This document shows positions 28,429 through 37,762 of a stretch of DNA of 64,000 nt, piece after piece (the first letter of the stretch is position 1; each line of letters opens with the position of its first letter). The notes below the pieces were generated by a model. That model searched no databases and was not told the DNA's origin. It was given only the letters and a program-made list of their open reading frames with translations. This DNA comes from Streptomyces cinnamoneus. GTDB taxonomy: Bacteria; Actinomycetota; Actinomycetes; Streptomycetales; Streptomycetaceae. Location: NCBI RefSeq assembly GCF_014650495.1, contig NZ_BMVB01000007.1, positions 248,001 through 312,000 on the forward strand. The letters run 5' to 3'. Position numbers and translations under genes: made by a program.

Positions 28429-28602
28429 GTGGCTGTTCCGAAGCGGAAGATGTCGCGCAGCAACACGCGCCACCGCCGGTCGCAGTGGAAGGCTGCGGTC
28501 ACCCCCCTGGTGGCGTGCGAGCGCTGCCACGAGCCGAAGCAGCAGCACATCGCGTGCCCCAGCTGCGGCACCTACAACAAGCGCCAGGTCCTCGCGGTCT
28601 GA
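28429..28602 (+). CDS. rpmF: 50S ribosomal protein L32, zinc-binding form
   Basis: 57 aa from GTG 28429, with AGGAGAAG upstream. [20 protein letters not shown] is the L32 N-terminus; CERC and CPSC form the C+ zinc ribbon. The short ORF sits 2 nt after DUF177 and about 20 nt before rnc, so all three are likely co-transcribed. Confidence 0.97.
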   Translation: MAVPKRKMSRSNTRHRRSQWKAAVTPLVACERCHEPKQQHIACPSCGTYNKRQVLAV

Positions 28603-28621
28603 TCGGCGGGTGACAGGCTTC

Positions 28622-29419
28622 ATGTCAGACGCCACTACGCCGAAGAAGGCGTCGGCGGACACGGCCTCGTCTCACACGCTTCTGGAAGGGCGGCTCGGGT
28701 ACAACCTTGAGTCCGCCCTTCTGGTGCGTGCGCTGACGCATCGTTCCTACGCGTACGAGAACGGCGGCCTGCCCACCAACGAGCGACTGGAGTTCCTCGG
28801 GGACTCGGTGCTCGGCCTGGTGGTCACGGACACGCTGTACCGCATCCACCCCGACCTGCCCGAAGGCCAGCTGGCCAAGCTGCGGGCCGCGGTGGTCAAC
28901 TCGCGCGCACTGGCGGAGGTCGGCCGCGGCCTCGACCTCGGCTCCTTCATCCGGCTCGGCCGGGGCGAAGAGGGCACGGGCGGACGGGACAAGGCGTCGA
29001 TCCTCGCGGACACGCTGGAAGCGGTCATCGGTGCGGTCTATCTCGACCAGGGGCTCGAAGCCGCTGCCGAGCTGGTGCACCGGCTCTTCGATCCGCTGAT
29101 CGAGAAGTCCTCGAACCTCGGCGCCGGCCTGGACTGGAAGACCAGCCTCCAGGAGCTGACCGCAACCGAGGGCCTCGGTGTGCCGGAGTACCTGGTCTCC
29201 GAGACCGGTCCCGACCACGAGAAGACCTTCACGGCTGCTGCCCGCGTCGGTGGTGTCGCGTACGGCACCGGCACCGGCCGCAGCAAGAAGGAAGCGGAGC
29301 AGCAGGCGGCCGAGTCCGCCTGGCGCGCCATCAACAGTGCCGCGGAGGCACGCCTGGCGGCCGACAAGGCCGCCGCCGAGGAGGCCGCCGCAGCGGGGGG
29401 CACCGAGCCCACCGCCTGA
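28622..29419 (+). CDS. rnc: Ribonuclease III
   Basis: 265 aa from ATG 28622 (a GTG at 28610 is also possible). The catalytic signature [18 protein letters not shown] and [19 protein letters not shown] carry the conserved acidic residues; the C-terminal dsRBD ([22 protein letters not shown]...[18 protein letters not shown]) binds dsRNA. The tail is Ala-rich. In S. coelicolor this is AbsB, a global regulator of antibiotic production through mRNA decay. mutM follows. Confidence 0.96.
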   Translation: MSDATTPKKASADTASSHTLLEGRLGYNLESALLVRALTHRSYAYENGGLPTNERLEFLGDSVLGLVVTDTLYRIHPDLPEGQLAKLRAAVVNSRALAEVGRGLDLGSFIRLGRGEEGTGGRDKASILADTLEAVIGAVYLDQGLEAAAELVHRLFDPLIEKSSNLGAGLDWKTSLQELTATEGLGVPEYLVSETGPDHEKTFTAAARVGGVAYGTGTGRSKKEAEQQAAESAWRAINSAAEARLAADKAAAEEAAAAGGTEPTA

Positions 29420-29450
29420 TGGCGCCGCTGCGCCGTCCACACGATCCCGG

Positions 29451-29485
29451 AACGCCGGGCGGGTCCCACGGGCCCGCCCGGCGTT
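29451..29485 (+). terminator. Hairpin between rnc and mutM
   Basis: AACGCCGGGCGGG and CCCGCCCGGCGTT form a perfect 13-bp stem with a 9-nt loop. No T-run, so it may attenuate rather than end transcription. Confidence 0.6.
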
Positions 29486-29537
29486 GCCGGAATCGGACGC
29501 ACCCCCTGTACGGATCCCAGCCTGCGGAGGAACACCG

Positions 29538-30437
29538 GTGCCCGAGCTGCCCGAGGTCGAGGTCGTCCGCACCGGCCTGGAGCGCTGGGTGTGCGGGCGC
29601 ACGGTCGCCGCGGTGGAGGTCCTGCACCCCCGGGCCGTCCGGCGCCACCTCGCCGGGCCCGACGACTTCGCCGCCCAGCTGACCGGACACCGCCTGGGCA
29701 CGGCACACCGCCGCGGCAAGTACCTCTGGCTGCCGGTCGAGCCCCCCGTGCACAGCCCTGACAGCGCGGCCGCCCCCGGCCGGGCCGTCCTCGCCCACCT
29801 GGGCATGAGCGGGCAGCTGCTGGTGCAGCCCCAGGGTTCGCCCGACGAGAAGCACCTGCGCATCCGCTTCCGCTTCGCCGACGCCGAGGCCACCGAGCTC
29901 CGCTTCGTCGACCAGCGCACGTTCGGCGGCCTCTCGCTGCACGACACGGTGCCCGGCGACCCCGACGGCCTGCCGGACGTCATCGCCCACATCGCGCGCG
30001 ACCCTCTGGACCCGGCCTTCGACGACGACGCCTTCCACGCCGCCCTGCGCCGGCGCCGTACCACCGTCAAGCGCGCCCTGCTCGACCAGTCGCTGATCAG
30101 CGGCGTCGGCAACATCTACGCGGACGAGGCGCTGTGGCGCACCCGCCTGCACTACGACCGGCCGACGGCCGGCCTCACCCGGCCGCGCACGGCCGAGCTG
30201 CTGCTGCACATCCGTGAAGTCATGAACGAGGCGCTCGCGGCCGGCGGCACCAGCTTCGACAGCCTCTACGTCAACGTCAACGGCGAGTCCGGCTACTTCG
30301 ACCGCTCGCTGGACGCCTACGGGCGGGAGGACGAGCCCTGCCGTCGCTGCGGCACGCCCATGCGCCGCCGCCCCTGGATGAACCGCTCCAGCTACTTCTG
30401 CCCGCGCTGCCAGCCCGCGCCGCGCCCCGCGCGCTAG
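29538..30437 (+). CDS. mutM: Formamidopyrimidine-DNA glycosylase
   Basis: 299 aa bifunctional glycosylase/AP lyase removing 8-oxoguanine and FaPy. After the initiator the chain starts [10 protein letters not shown], with catalytic Pro and Glu; RRGKYLWL has the conserved Lys, [16 protein letters not shown] the H2TH region, and the C-terminal zinc finger is CRRCGTP...YFCPRC. GTG at 29538 with GGAGGAAC upstream. Its TAG lies 13 nt from the end of the convergent HxlR gene. Confidence 0.97.
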   Translation: MPELPEVEVVRTGLERWVCGRTVAAVEVLHPRAVRRHLAGPDDFAAQLTGHRLGTAHRRGKYLWLPVEPPVHSPDSAAAPGRAVLAHLGMSGQLLVQPQGSPDEKHLRIRFRFADAEATELRFVDQRTFGGLSLHDTVPGDPDGLPDVIAHIARDPLDPAFDDDAFHAALRRRRTTVKRALLDQSLISGVGNIYADEALWRTRLHYDRPTAGLTRPRTAELLLHIREVMNEALAAGGTSFDSLYVNVNGESGYFDRSLDAYGREDEPCRRCGTPMRRRPWMNRSSYFCPRCQPAPRPAR

Positions 30438-30448
30438 CGACCGACGGG

Positions 30449-30459
30449 CGCTAGCGCCC
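30449..30459. repeat. Palindrome at the mutM/HxlR convergence
   Basis: GGGCGCTAGCGCCC (about 30446-30459) is a perfect 14-bp palindrome that includes the HxlR TAG; GCGCTAGCG also surrounds the mutM TAG at 30431-30439. It may act as a small bidirectional terminator. Confidence 0.4.
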
Positions 30460-30837
30460 CGCGTCGTAGCGCTCCCGGGCCGCCATGACCTCCGGCATCC
30501 GCTCCTCCAGCAGCTCGATCAGGCCCAGGAGCCGGTCGGCGGTCTCCCGCCCCAGCGGCGTCAGCCGGTAGTCCACCCGCGGAGGGTTGGTCTGCTGTGC
30601 CTCGCGGTGCACCAGCCCGTCACGCTCCAGCGCCTGGAGCGTCTGCGCCAGCATCTTCTCGCTGACGCCCTCCACCCGCCGGCGCAGCTCGTTGAAGCGC
30701 AGCGTGTCCTCGCGGAGCGCGCCGAGCGTGAGGCTGCCCCAGCGACCCGTGACGTGCCCCAGGGTCTCGCGCGACGGGCAGTTGCGCGCGAAGACGTCGA
30801 AGGGCAGCTGCTCGTCCAGGCCGTCGTGCGTCGTCAT
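30451..30837 (-). CDS. HxlR-family transcriptional regulator
   Basis: 128-aa winged-helix protein. CPSRETLGHVTGRWGSLTLGAL carries the conserved Cys and the GRW motif of HxlR; RFNELRRRVEGVSEKMLAQTLQALERDGLVHRE is the recognition region. HxlR members sense reactive aldehydes, quinones or redox signals. Divergent from a WrbA-like quinone reductase, so it probably controls that gene (compare YodB, QorR). Confidence 0.92.
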   Translation of the reverse strand: MTTHDGLDEQLPFDVFARNCPSRETLGHVTGRWGSLTLGALREDTLRFNELRRRVEGVSEKMLAQTLQALERDGLVHREAQQTNPPRVDYRLTPLGRETADRLLGLIELLEERMPEVMAARERYDAGR

Positions 30838-30858
30838 GAGAACACCATACTGCGACGC

Positions 30859-30898
30859 AGCGCTAACCAGTGGGTTGCGCTATCAAAAAGTTAGTGCT
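30859..30898. promoter_or_regulatory. Candidate HxlR operator
   Basis: AGCGCTAAC (30859-30867) and GTTAGTGCT (30890-30898) are inverted arms with one mismatch, 31 bp apart (three helical turns), and a further partial inverted copy GGTTGCGCT lies between. Located between the divergent starts. Confidence 0.55.
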
Positions 30899-30944
30899 TT
30901 CCTGTGGTCACCCATTCAGCGCAACCGCCTCCTGGAGTCCTCCC

Positions 30945-31529
30945 GTGACCACCCCTGTCGTCTCCATCGCCTACCACTCCGGCTTCGGCCACACCGCCGT
31001 GCTCGCCGAGGCCGTCCGGACCGGTGCCACCGAGGCCGGCGCGACCGTCAACCTGATCAACGTCGCCGAGATCACCGAGGCCCAGTGGGAGCAGCTCGAC
31101 GCCTCCGACGCGATCGTCTTCGGCTCGCCCACCTACATGGGCACCGCCTCCGGCGCCTTCCACGTCTTCGCCGAGGCCACCTCCAAGCGCTGGTTCACCC
31201 GCGCCTGGCAGGACAAGATCGCGGCCGGCTTCACCAACTCCGCCTCCAAGAGTGGCGACAAGCTGCACACCCTGCAGTTCTTCACCGTCCTCGCGGCCCA
31301 GCACGGCATGCACTGGGTGGGCCTCGGTGCCATGCCCGGCTGGAACAGCTCCACGGCCTCCGAGAACGACCTCAACCGCCTCGGCTTCTTCCTGGGTGCC
31401 GGCGCCCAGACCAACAACGACCAGGGCCCCGAGGGCGTGCACAAGGCCGACATAGCCACCGCCGAGCTCCTCGGTCGCCGCGTCGCCGAGCAGACCCGCG
31501 TCTACGTCGCGGGCCGCGCCGCCCTCTGA
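30945..31529 (+). CDS. WrbA-like flavodoxin/NAD(P)H:quinone oxidoreductase
   Basis: 194 aa flavodoxin-fold protein. VSIAYHSGFGHTAVLAEAV is the FMN phosphate loop, FGSPTYMGTASGAFHVFAEAT and the NSASKSGDKLHTLQFF segment fit WrbA/NQO-type enzymes. Two-electron quinone reduction is the likely role. GTG at 30945 with TGGAG upstream excludes the unrelated upstream extension. Paired with the divergent HxlR regulator. Confidence 0.87.
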   Translation: MTTPVVSIAYHSGFGHTAVLAEAVRTGATEAGATVNLINVAEITEAQWEQLDASDAIVFGSPTYMGTASGAFHVFAEATSKRWFTRAWQDKIAAGFTNSASKSGDKLHTLQFFTVLAAQHGMHWVGLGAMPGWNSSTASENDLNRLGFFLGAGAQTNNDQGPEGVHKADIATAELLGRRVAEQTRVYVAGRAAL

Positions 31530-31599
31530 CGCGCACCCCGCTGCCCCGGCCGGACGACACGGCGGTCGTCCGGCCGGGGCAGCGGTGCGGGAGCGGTGG

Positions 31600-32775
31600 T
31601 CAGTAGCCGAAGTCCTGCGTCCAGTAGGGGCCGTTGCCGCCGTGGTGGACGCCCACGCCGATGCTCTTGTAGTCGCAGTTGAGGATGTTCGCGCGGTGTC
31701 CGCTGCTGCGCATCCACGCGTCCATCACCGTGCGGGCGTCCGGGTGGCCGCGCGCGATGTTCTCCCCGCCGAGGTTCTTGATGCCGCGCTTGCCGGCCCG
31801 GTCCCAGGGGGTCCTGCCGTCGGGGTCGGTGTGGTCGAAGAAGCCCCGCCGGGCCATGTCGTCGCTGAACGACTGGGCGAGACGGGTGAGCGTGCCGCTG
31901 GCCCGCAGCGGGCGGCATCCCGCCTTCGCCCGCTCGGCGTTGACCAGGGCGAGCACCAGGTGGGCGGCGGAGGAGCGGGGATCGGCGAGCGTGCCGTGCA
32001 CGCGCGTCTCCGTGCCGTCGTCGCCGGCTGCCGCACCGGATGCCGCGGCGTGCGGTCGCGGTGTCGTACGGGCCGGACGCGGGGCGGGGGAGTCCTGCCG
32101 CGGTGCGGCGTCGGTGTGCTCGTCGGCCGGTGCCGCGGAGGGCGGTGCGGACAGGGCGTCGGCGGGCGGGCGCTCGGCGCCGCGGCTGGCGGGGACGTCC
32201 TGCCGGAGGCTCGCCCGTGCCATCCGCCGGGCCTCGGCCCCGGCCTCCTGCCCCGGCTGGTCGCGCTGGTCCGCCCGGTCCGCCGGGGCGGCGGCGGGCC
32301 GGGAACGCTGGTCCGCTCCCGGGGGCGGGCTGTCGGGGCGCACCTGACCCGTGGCGCCCACGCCGGGGGAGGTGCCGGCCTCGCCGCCGGGGGAGAGGGC
32401 GCCGGTGGGCAGCAGGCCGGAGACCATGGCGACCGCTCCCATGGCCACGGCGGCGGAGGCGCCCAGGAAGCCGGTCCGCCGGGCGGGTGGTGCAGCCTTG
32501 GCGGGCCGGGCGGCCTTCGGGGGCTTCACGGTCTTGGCGGCCCGGCCGGCGGCCGCTCCGGTCGCACCGGCCTTGGACCGCTTGGGGCGGTGCGGGCTCC
32601 GGTGGCGCCCCGCGCCGGAGGGGTGGATCACGGGAAGGGGCTGGGTGACGGCTTCGGCCGGGTCCTCGGCCTCGAACGCCGGTGCCGACTCGCCGGCCAC
32701 GGGTGCCCGGGCTTTCCGGGCATTCGCTGCCGCCTCTTCGGCGGTCGCGCGGGCAGAGCGTCGATGGCGACCCAT
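31600..32775 (-). CDS. CAP/SCP-domain (PR-1-like) membrane-anchored protein
   Basis: 391 aa. A basic Ala/Lys/Pro-rich N-terminus precedes one membrane segment (FLGASAAVAMGAVAMVSGLL, about 102-121). A long disordered linker leads to a C-terminal CAP domain: LVNAERAKAGCRPL, DMARRGFFDHTDPDGRTPWDRA, GGENIARG, MDAWMRSSGHRANILNCDY and YWTQDFG. Bacterial CAP (YkwD) proteins act outside the cell; some bind lipids or lyse walls. Divergent from acylphosphatase. Confidence 0.88.
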   Translation of the reverse strand: MGRHRRSARATAEEAAANARKARAPVAGESAPAFEAEDPAEAVTQPLPVIHPSGAGRHRSPHRPKRSKAGATGAAAGRAAKTVKPPKAARPAKAAPPARRTGFLGASAAVAMGAVAMVSGLLPTGALSPGGEAGTSPGVGATGQVRPDSPPPGADQRSRPAAAPADRADQRDQPGQEAGAEARRMARASLRQDVPASRGAERPPADALSAPPSAAPADEHTDAAPRQDSPAPRPARTTPRPHAAASGAAAGDDGTETRVHGTLADPRSSAAHLVLALVNAERAKAGCRPLRASGTLTRLAQSFSDDMARRGFFDHTDPDGRTPWDRAGKRGIKNLGGENIARGHPDARTVMDAWMRSSGHRANILNCDYKSIGVGVHHGGNGPYWTQDFGY

Positions 32776-32907
32776 CCGCTGCCTTCCTCACGTGTTCGGC
32801 GTCAAAGTGCGTCACTCGTCCGGGGGAGCCTTATGTCGCCGCGACTGTACGGCACGGGTTGCCGGGCCGAAGTGCTGCTTATGTAATTGGCCGGTTAACG
32901 TGCAGAC

Positions 32908-33189
32908 ATGAACGAGAATGTCCGCCTCACTGCCTGGGTCCGTGGCCATGTGCAGGGCGTTGGTTTCCGTTGGTTCACTCGGGCCAACGCATTGCGCATC
33001 GGTGAACTCATCGGCTTCGCCTCGAACCTCTCGGACGGCCGGGTCCAGGTCGTCGCCGAGGGCCCCCGCCAGGGATGCGAACAACTGCTCGACTGGCTGC
33101 GGCAGGGCGACACGCCCGGCCGCGTGGACGGCGTCACCGAGATCTGGGACACACCCAAGGGCGGCTACGACGGCTTCGAGATCCGCTGA
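32908..33189 (+). CDS. acyP: Acylphosphatase
   Basis: 93 aa, alpha/beta ferredoxin-like enzyme hydrolysing acyl phosphates. [18 protein letters not shown] carries the phosphate-cradle Arg and [16 protein letters not shown] the catalytic Asn. ATG at 32908, with no strong Shine-Dalgarno. Followed by a long perfect hairpin. Confidence 0.96.
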   Translation: MNENVRLTAWVRGHVQGVGFRWFTRANALRIGELIGFASNLSDGRVQVVAEGPRQGCEQLLDWLRQGDTPGRVDGVTEIWDTPKGGYDGFEIR

Positions 33190-33594
33190 CCGTACGACCC
33201 TGAAATCGCATTCCGGCTCGATTTCCGCGAGGGGCCGGTGACGCCCGGCATCGGGCGCATATGTTCCTGGCATATGCGCCCGATGGAAATTGCCTGATGG
33301 TTGCCAACTCGGCCGCATCGTGCAAGGCTGCCTCTCAACGGATGATCTCTACGCCCCCTCGGGCCCCGGGTGCGGAATGCGGCGCGGATTACCTCGCGCG
33401 CACCCCCGGGACGCCTGCGGATACGGGGTGTGATCGTGTTGACCGTCAAACCATTTGGTGAGACTCTGGAAGCCCCGCGCACCTTAGCTGTTTGGCATTG
33501 AAACACCGCAGTAGTGATGGCAGACACCGCGGGTGCGAATCCCTCACGACCCACACCGCTTCGGTCGGTCACTCAGTGTGGAGGACCATCCATC
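33190..33594. other. 405-nt intergenic region between acyP and the coiled-coil peptide gene
   Basis: Holds the acyP hairpin (33249-33285). A weak promoter is possible with TTGACC (33439-33444). CCACAC and GTGTGG arms (about 33551-33582) could form a hairpin just before the ribosome site of the next gene. No gene seen. Confidence 0.5.
33249..33285 (+). terminator. 15-bp perfect hairpin after acyP
   Basis: CATCGGGCGCATATG (33249-33263) and CATATGCGCCCGATG (33271-33285) pair perfectly with a 7-nt loop. It contains two NdeI-like CATATG hexamers and lacks a T-run. Confidence 0.7.
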
Positions 33595-33801
33595 ATGGCA
33601 AAGGCGCTTCTCGGTTACGTCGGCGGCTCCGACCCCCGAGTCCTCTCCGAGATGCGACGGCTCCAGCAGCGTGTCCAGGACCTCGAATCCGAGCTCATCC
33701 GGATGCAGGCCGAGAACGACGCGCTGACTGCCGCCGCTCACCACGGTGACTCGCTGCTCGACAGCATCGACGTAACCAAGGCGGAGCCTGCGCTCGCCTG
33801 A
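33595..33801 (+). CDS. Small coiled-coil hypothetical protein (68 aa)
   Basis: MAKALLGYVGGSDPRVLSEMRRLQQRVQDLESELIRMQAENDAL is a conserved-looking start: a GYVGGSDPR turn and then a heptad-rich helix (about 17-47). Likely a small dimerising structural or adaptor protein. GGAGG ten nt upstream of the ATG. A terminator follows, then smc, so it is probably monocistronic. Confidence 0.75.
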   Translation: MAKALLGYVGGSDPRVLSEMRRLQQRVQDLESELIRMQAENDALTAAAHHGDSLLDSIDVTKAEPALA

Positions 33802-33865
33802 TCGTGCCTGCCCCCGGGGGGTCACGGTCGGGCTGCCCTGTCAGCCGCTAGAGAGTTGCAGTTGC

Positions 33866-33887
33866 AAGGGACGCTTCGGCGTCCCTT
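33866..33887 (+). terminator. Terminator between the coiled-coil peptide gene and smc
   Basis: AAGGGACGC-TTCG-GCGTCCCTT, a 9-bp perfect stem with a stable tetraloop. Confidence 0.8.
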
Positions 33888-33993
33888 CGTCGTATCCCGG
33901 CGAATCCGCCAGAATTCCCCCGTCGCCTCCTCACGGATGTAGTGCCCGGCACCTCCCAGGGTGAAACCGAGATGAACGGTAGAGTCCTCCCGC

Positions 33994-36900
33994 GTGCACC
34001 TCAAGAGCCTGACCCTGCGCGGGTTCAAATCCTTCGCCTCCGCCACGACCCTGCGCTTCGAACCCGGCATCACCTGTGTCGTGGGCCCCAACGGTTCCGG
34101 GAAGTCCAACGTCGTCGACGCCCTTTCCTGGGTGATGGGCGAGCAGGGCGCCAAGTCGCTGCGCGGCGGCAAGATGGAGGACGTCATCTTCGCCGGGACG
34201 ACCGGCCGGGCCCCGCTCGGCCGCGCCGAGGTCTCCCTGACGATCGACAACTCCGACGGTGCCCTCCCCATCGACTACGCCGAGGTCACCATCACGCGGA
34301 TCATGTTCCGCAACGGCGGCAGCGAGTACCAGCTCAACGGTGACACCTGCCGGCTCCTCGACATCCAGGAACTGCTCTCCGACTCCGGCATCGGCCGCGA
34401 GATGCACGTCATCGTCGGCCAGGGACAGCTCGACTCCGTCCTGCACGCCGACCCCACGGGCCGCCGCGCGTTCATCGAGGAGGCCGCCGGCGTCCTCAAG
34501 CACCGCAAGCGCAAGGAGAAGGCGCTGCGGAAGCTCGACGCGATGAAGGCCAACCTCGCCAGGGTCCAGGACCTCACCGACGAGCTCCGCCGCCAGCTCA
34601 AGCCGCTCGGCCGGCAGGCCGCCGTGGCCCGCCGCGCCGCCGTCATCCAGGCGGACCTGCGCGACGCCCGGCTCCGGCTGCTCGCCGACGACCTCGTCGC
34701 CCTCCGCGAGGCCCTGCGCTCCGAGATCGCCGACGAGGCCGCCCTCAAGGCCCGCAAGGAGGCCGCCGAGGCCGAGCTGCGCGCCGCGGCCCAGCGCGAG
34801 GCGGCACTGGAGGAACAGGTCCGCGAGCTCACCCCGCGCCTCGCCGCGGCCCAGCAGACCTGGTACGAACTCTCGCGCCTGGCCGAGCGCGTGCGCGGCA
34901 CCATCAGCCTGGCCGACGCCCGCGTCACCAGCGCCACCACCGCCCCGGCCGAGGAGCGGCGCGGCCGCGACCCCGAGGACCTCGAACGCGAGGCCGCCCG
35001 CATCCGCGAACAGGAAGCGGAGCTCGAAGCCGCCCTGGAGGCCGCCGGCCGCGCCCTGGAGGACACCGCCGAGCACCGCGCCGACCTCGAACGCCGCCTC
35101 GCCGAGGAGGAGCGCCGCCTCCGCGACGCCGCCCGCGCCGTCGCCGACCGCCGCGAACACCTCGCCCGCCTGCACGGCCAGGTCACCGCCGCCCGCGGCC
35201 GGGCCGCCTCCGCCGAGGCGGAGATCGGCCGTCTCGCGGCCGCCCGCGACGAGGCGGCCGAGCGCGCGGCCGCCGCCCAGGAGGAGTACGAGCACCTGCA
35301 GGCCGAGGCCGACGGCGCCGACGCGGGCGACGCCGAGCTGACCGCCCGTCACGACCGGGCCAAGGCGTCCCTCGCCGCCGCCGAGGCCGCCCGCGACGCC
35401 GCCCGCGAGGAGGCGGCCGACGCCGAGCGCCACCGCGCGGCGATCACCGCCCGTCACGACGCCCTCGCCCTCGGCCTGCGCCGCAAGGACGGCACGGGCG
35501 CCCTGCTGTCGGCGAAGGAACGATTGGGCGGACTCCTCGGCCCCGCCGCGGAACTCCTCTCCGTCACCCCCGGTTACGAACTTCCCGTCGCCGCCGCCCT
35601 GGGCGCCGCCGCCGACGCGCTCGCCGTGACCGGCCCCGCGGCCGCCGCCGAGGCACTGCGCCTGCTGAAGAAGGAGGACGCCGGCCGCGCCGTCCTCCTG
35701 CTGACCGGCGCCCCGGACGACGGCGCCGACGAGACGGCCCCGCCCGGCCCCTTCCCGGCCGCCGCCGCACTCGTCCGCGCCCCGCTGGACCTGCAGGGGG
35801 CCGTCCACAGGCTGCTGCGCGGCATCGTCGTCGTCGACACCCTCGAAGACGCCGAACACCTCGTCACCGCGCATCCCGCGCTGACCGCCGTCACCGCCGA
35901 GGGCGACCTCCTCGGCGCGCACCACGCCCAGGGCGGCTCCGCCGGAGCCCCCAGCCTCATCGAGACGCAGGCGGCGGTCGACGAGGCGGCAGCCGAACTC
36001 ACCCGCCTCGCCGCCCACTGCGCCGAACGGGCCGCGGCCCGGCACGAGGCCGAGGAGCACCGCGCCCGCTGCGCCGCGCTCGTCGAGGAGCTGTCGGCCG
36101 GCCGCAGCGCCGCCGACCGCGAGAAGTCCCGGGCCGCCCAGGCGCTCGGCCGGCTCGCCGGACAGGCCCGCGCCGCCGCGGGCGAGGCCGAGCGAACGGC
36201 CGCCGCCGCCGAACGAGCCCGGGAAGCCCTGGTCCGTGCCACCGAGGAGGCCGAAGAACTCGCCGAACGGCTGGCCGCCGCCACCGAACGCGCCCTCGAC
36301 GAGGGCGCCGACGAGCCCGACACCTCCGTGCGCGACCGCCTCGCCGCCGACGGGGCCAACGCCCGCCAGACCGAGATGGAGGCGCGGCTGCAGGTCCGTA
36401 CGCACGAGGAGCGCGTGAAGGCACTCGCGGGCCGCGCCGACGCCCTCGACCGGGCGGCGCAGACCGAGCGCGAGGCTCGCCGGCGCGCCGAGCAGCGCCG
36501 CACCCGGCTGCGCCACGAGGCCCAGGTGGCGACGGCCGTCGCCGCCGGGGCCCGCCAGCTGCTGGCCCACGTCGAGGTGTCGCTGGTGCGCGCCGACGAG
36601 GAGCGGACGGCCGCCGAGGCCGCCAAGGCCGGGCGCGAACGCGAGCTGACCGAGGGCCGCAACCGGGCCCGCGACCTCAAGGCGGAGCTGGACAAGCTCA
36701 CGGACTCCGTCCACCGCGGCGAAGTGCTGGGCGCGGAGAAGCGGCTGCGCATCGAACAGCTGGAGGCGAAGGCCCTCGAAGAACTGGGCGTCGAACCCAC
36801 CGCCCTGATCGCCGAGTACGGCCCCGACCAGCCCGTACCCCCCTCGCCCCCCGCCGAGGGCGAGGAGCTGCCCGACGACCCGGACCACCCCCGCAACCGC

Positions 36901-37560
36901 CCGGTGCCCTACGAGCGGGCCGCCCAGGAGAAGCGCCTGAAGGCTGCCGAACGGGCCTACCAGCAGCTCGGCAAGGTCAACCCCCTCGCCCTGGAGGAGT
37001 TCGCGGCGCTGGAGGAGCGCCACCAGTTCCTCTCCGAGCAGCTCGAAGACCTCAAGAAGACCCGTGCGGACCTCCTGCAGGTGGTCAAGGACGTCGACAA
37101 GCGGGTGGAGGAGGTCTTCACCGCGGCGTACCACGACACGGCCCGCGAGTTCGAGGGCGTCTTCTCCCGCCTCTTCCCCGGCGGCGAGGGCCGCCTGGTC
37201 CTCACCGACCCCGAGGACATGCTGGCCACCGGCGTGGACGTCGAGGCCCGCCCGCCGGGCAAGAAGGTCAAGCGCCTCTCGCTCCTGTCCGGCGGCGAAC
37301 GCTCGCTGACGGCGGTTGCCCTGCTCGTCGCGATCTTCAAGGCCCGTCCGAGCCCGTTCTACGTCATGGACGAGGTCGAGGCGGCTCTGGACGACACCAA
37401 CCTCCAGCGCCTGATCGGGATCATGAAGGAGCTCCAGGAGAGCTCCCAGCTCATCGTGATCACGCACCAGAAGCGCACGATGGAGGTGGCCGACGCGCTC
37501 TACGGAGTGTCGATGCAGGGCGACGGAGTGTCGAAGGTGATCAGTCAGCGCCTCAACTGA
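33994..37560 (+). CDS. smc: Chromosome segregation protein SMC
   Basis: 1188 aa. ABC-type ATPase condensing and segregating chromosomes with ScpAB. Walker A GPNGSGKSNVVDALSWV is near residue 33; long Arg/Glu/Ala-rich coiled coils flank a hinge at about 500-650; the C-terminal head holds the signature LLSGGERSLTAVALL (about 1096) and Walker B FYVMDEVEAALDD (about 1122). GTG at 33994 (VHLKSLTLRGFKSFA). No scpAB nearby. Confidence 0.98.
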   Translation: MHLKSLTLRGFKSFASATTLRFEPGITCVVGPNGSGKSNVVDALSWVMGEQGAKSLRGGKMEDVIFAGTTGRAPLGRAEVSLTIDNSDGALPIDYAEVTITRIMFRNGGSEYQLNGDTCRLLDIQELLSDSGIGREMHVIVGQGQLDSVLHADPTGRRAFIEEAAGVLKHRKRKEKALRKLDAMKANLARVQDLTDELRRQLKPLGRQAAVARRAAVIQADLRDARLRLLADDLVALREALRSEIADEAALKARKEAAEAELRAAAQREAALEEQVRELTPRLAAAQQTWYELSRLAERVRGTISLADARVTSATTAPAEERRGRDPEDLEREAARIREQEAELEAALEAAGRALEDTAEHRADLERRLAEEERRLRDAARAVADRREHLARLHGQVTAARGRAASAEAEIGRLAAARDEAAERAAAAQEEYEHLQAEADGADAGDAELTARHDRAKASLAAAEAARDAAREEAADAERHRAAITARHDALALGLRRKDGTGALLSAKERLGGLLGPAAELLSVTPGYELPVAAALGAAADALAVTGPAAAAEALRLLKKEDAGRAVLLLTGAPDDGADETAPPGPFPAAAALVRAPLDLQGAVHRLLRGIVVVDTLEDAEHLVTAHPALTAVTAEGDLLGAHHAQGGSAGAPSLIETQAAVDEAAAELTRLAAHCAERAAARHEAEEHRARCAALVEELSAGRSAADREKSRAAQALGRLAGQARAAAGEAERTAAAAERAREALVRATEEAEELAERLAAATERALDEGADEPDTSVRDRLAADGANARQTEMEARLQVRTHEERVKALAGRADALDRAAQTEREARRRAEQRRTRLRHEAQVATAVAAGARQLLAHVEVSLVRADEERTAAEAAKAGRERELTEGRNRARDLKAELDKLTDSVHRGEVLGAEKRLRIEQLEAKALEELGVEPTALIAEYGPDQPVPPSPPAEGEELPDDPDHPRNRPVPYERAAQEKRLKAAERAYQQLGKVNPLALEEFAALEERHQFLSEQLEDLKKTRADLLQVVKDVDKRVEEVFTAAYHDTAREFEGVFSRLFPGGEGRLVLTDPEDMLATGVDVEARPPGKKVKRLSLLSGGERSLTAVALLVAIFKARPSPFYVMDEVEAALDDTNLQRLIGIMKELQESSQLIVITHQKRTMEVADALYGVSMQGDGVSKVISQRLN

Positions 37561-37600
37561 CCAAGATCACTTCAAGTATTGAACTCAAACTCCTGGCCCT

Positions 37601-37665
37601 CGTGGGAGAAACCTCATCGTCGTTCTCTATTGACTTCGGAAAATGAAGACGTAGGGTCTCCCACG
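37601..37665. promoter_or_regulatory. glcP control region: promoter flanked by an inverted repeat
   Basis: TTGACT (37630-37635) and TAGGGT (37652-37657) with a 16-nt spacer form the likely promoter. CGTGGGAGA (37601-37609) and TCTCCCACG (37657-37665) are perfect 9-bp inverted arms, one upstream of the -35 and one overlapping the -10 and start point. Confidence 0.6.
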
Positions 37666-37762
37666 TTGCTTACGCCTTCAAGTGGTGGGCGCTTTGATCT
37701 TGTGCCCCACTGGAATGGCCACCCCCCACCCCGGCAACGTGGCCGGGTCCCAGGAGTACACG

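Noticed and set aside
33480..33560. tRNA or tmRNA-like element suggested by GGGTGCGAATCCCTC
   Set aside because: Only a T-arm-like segment is present; no acceptor or anticodon stems can be formed around it.
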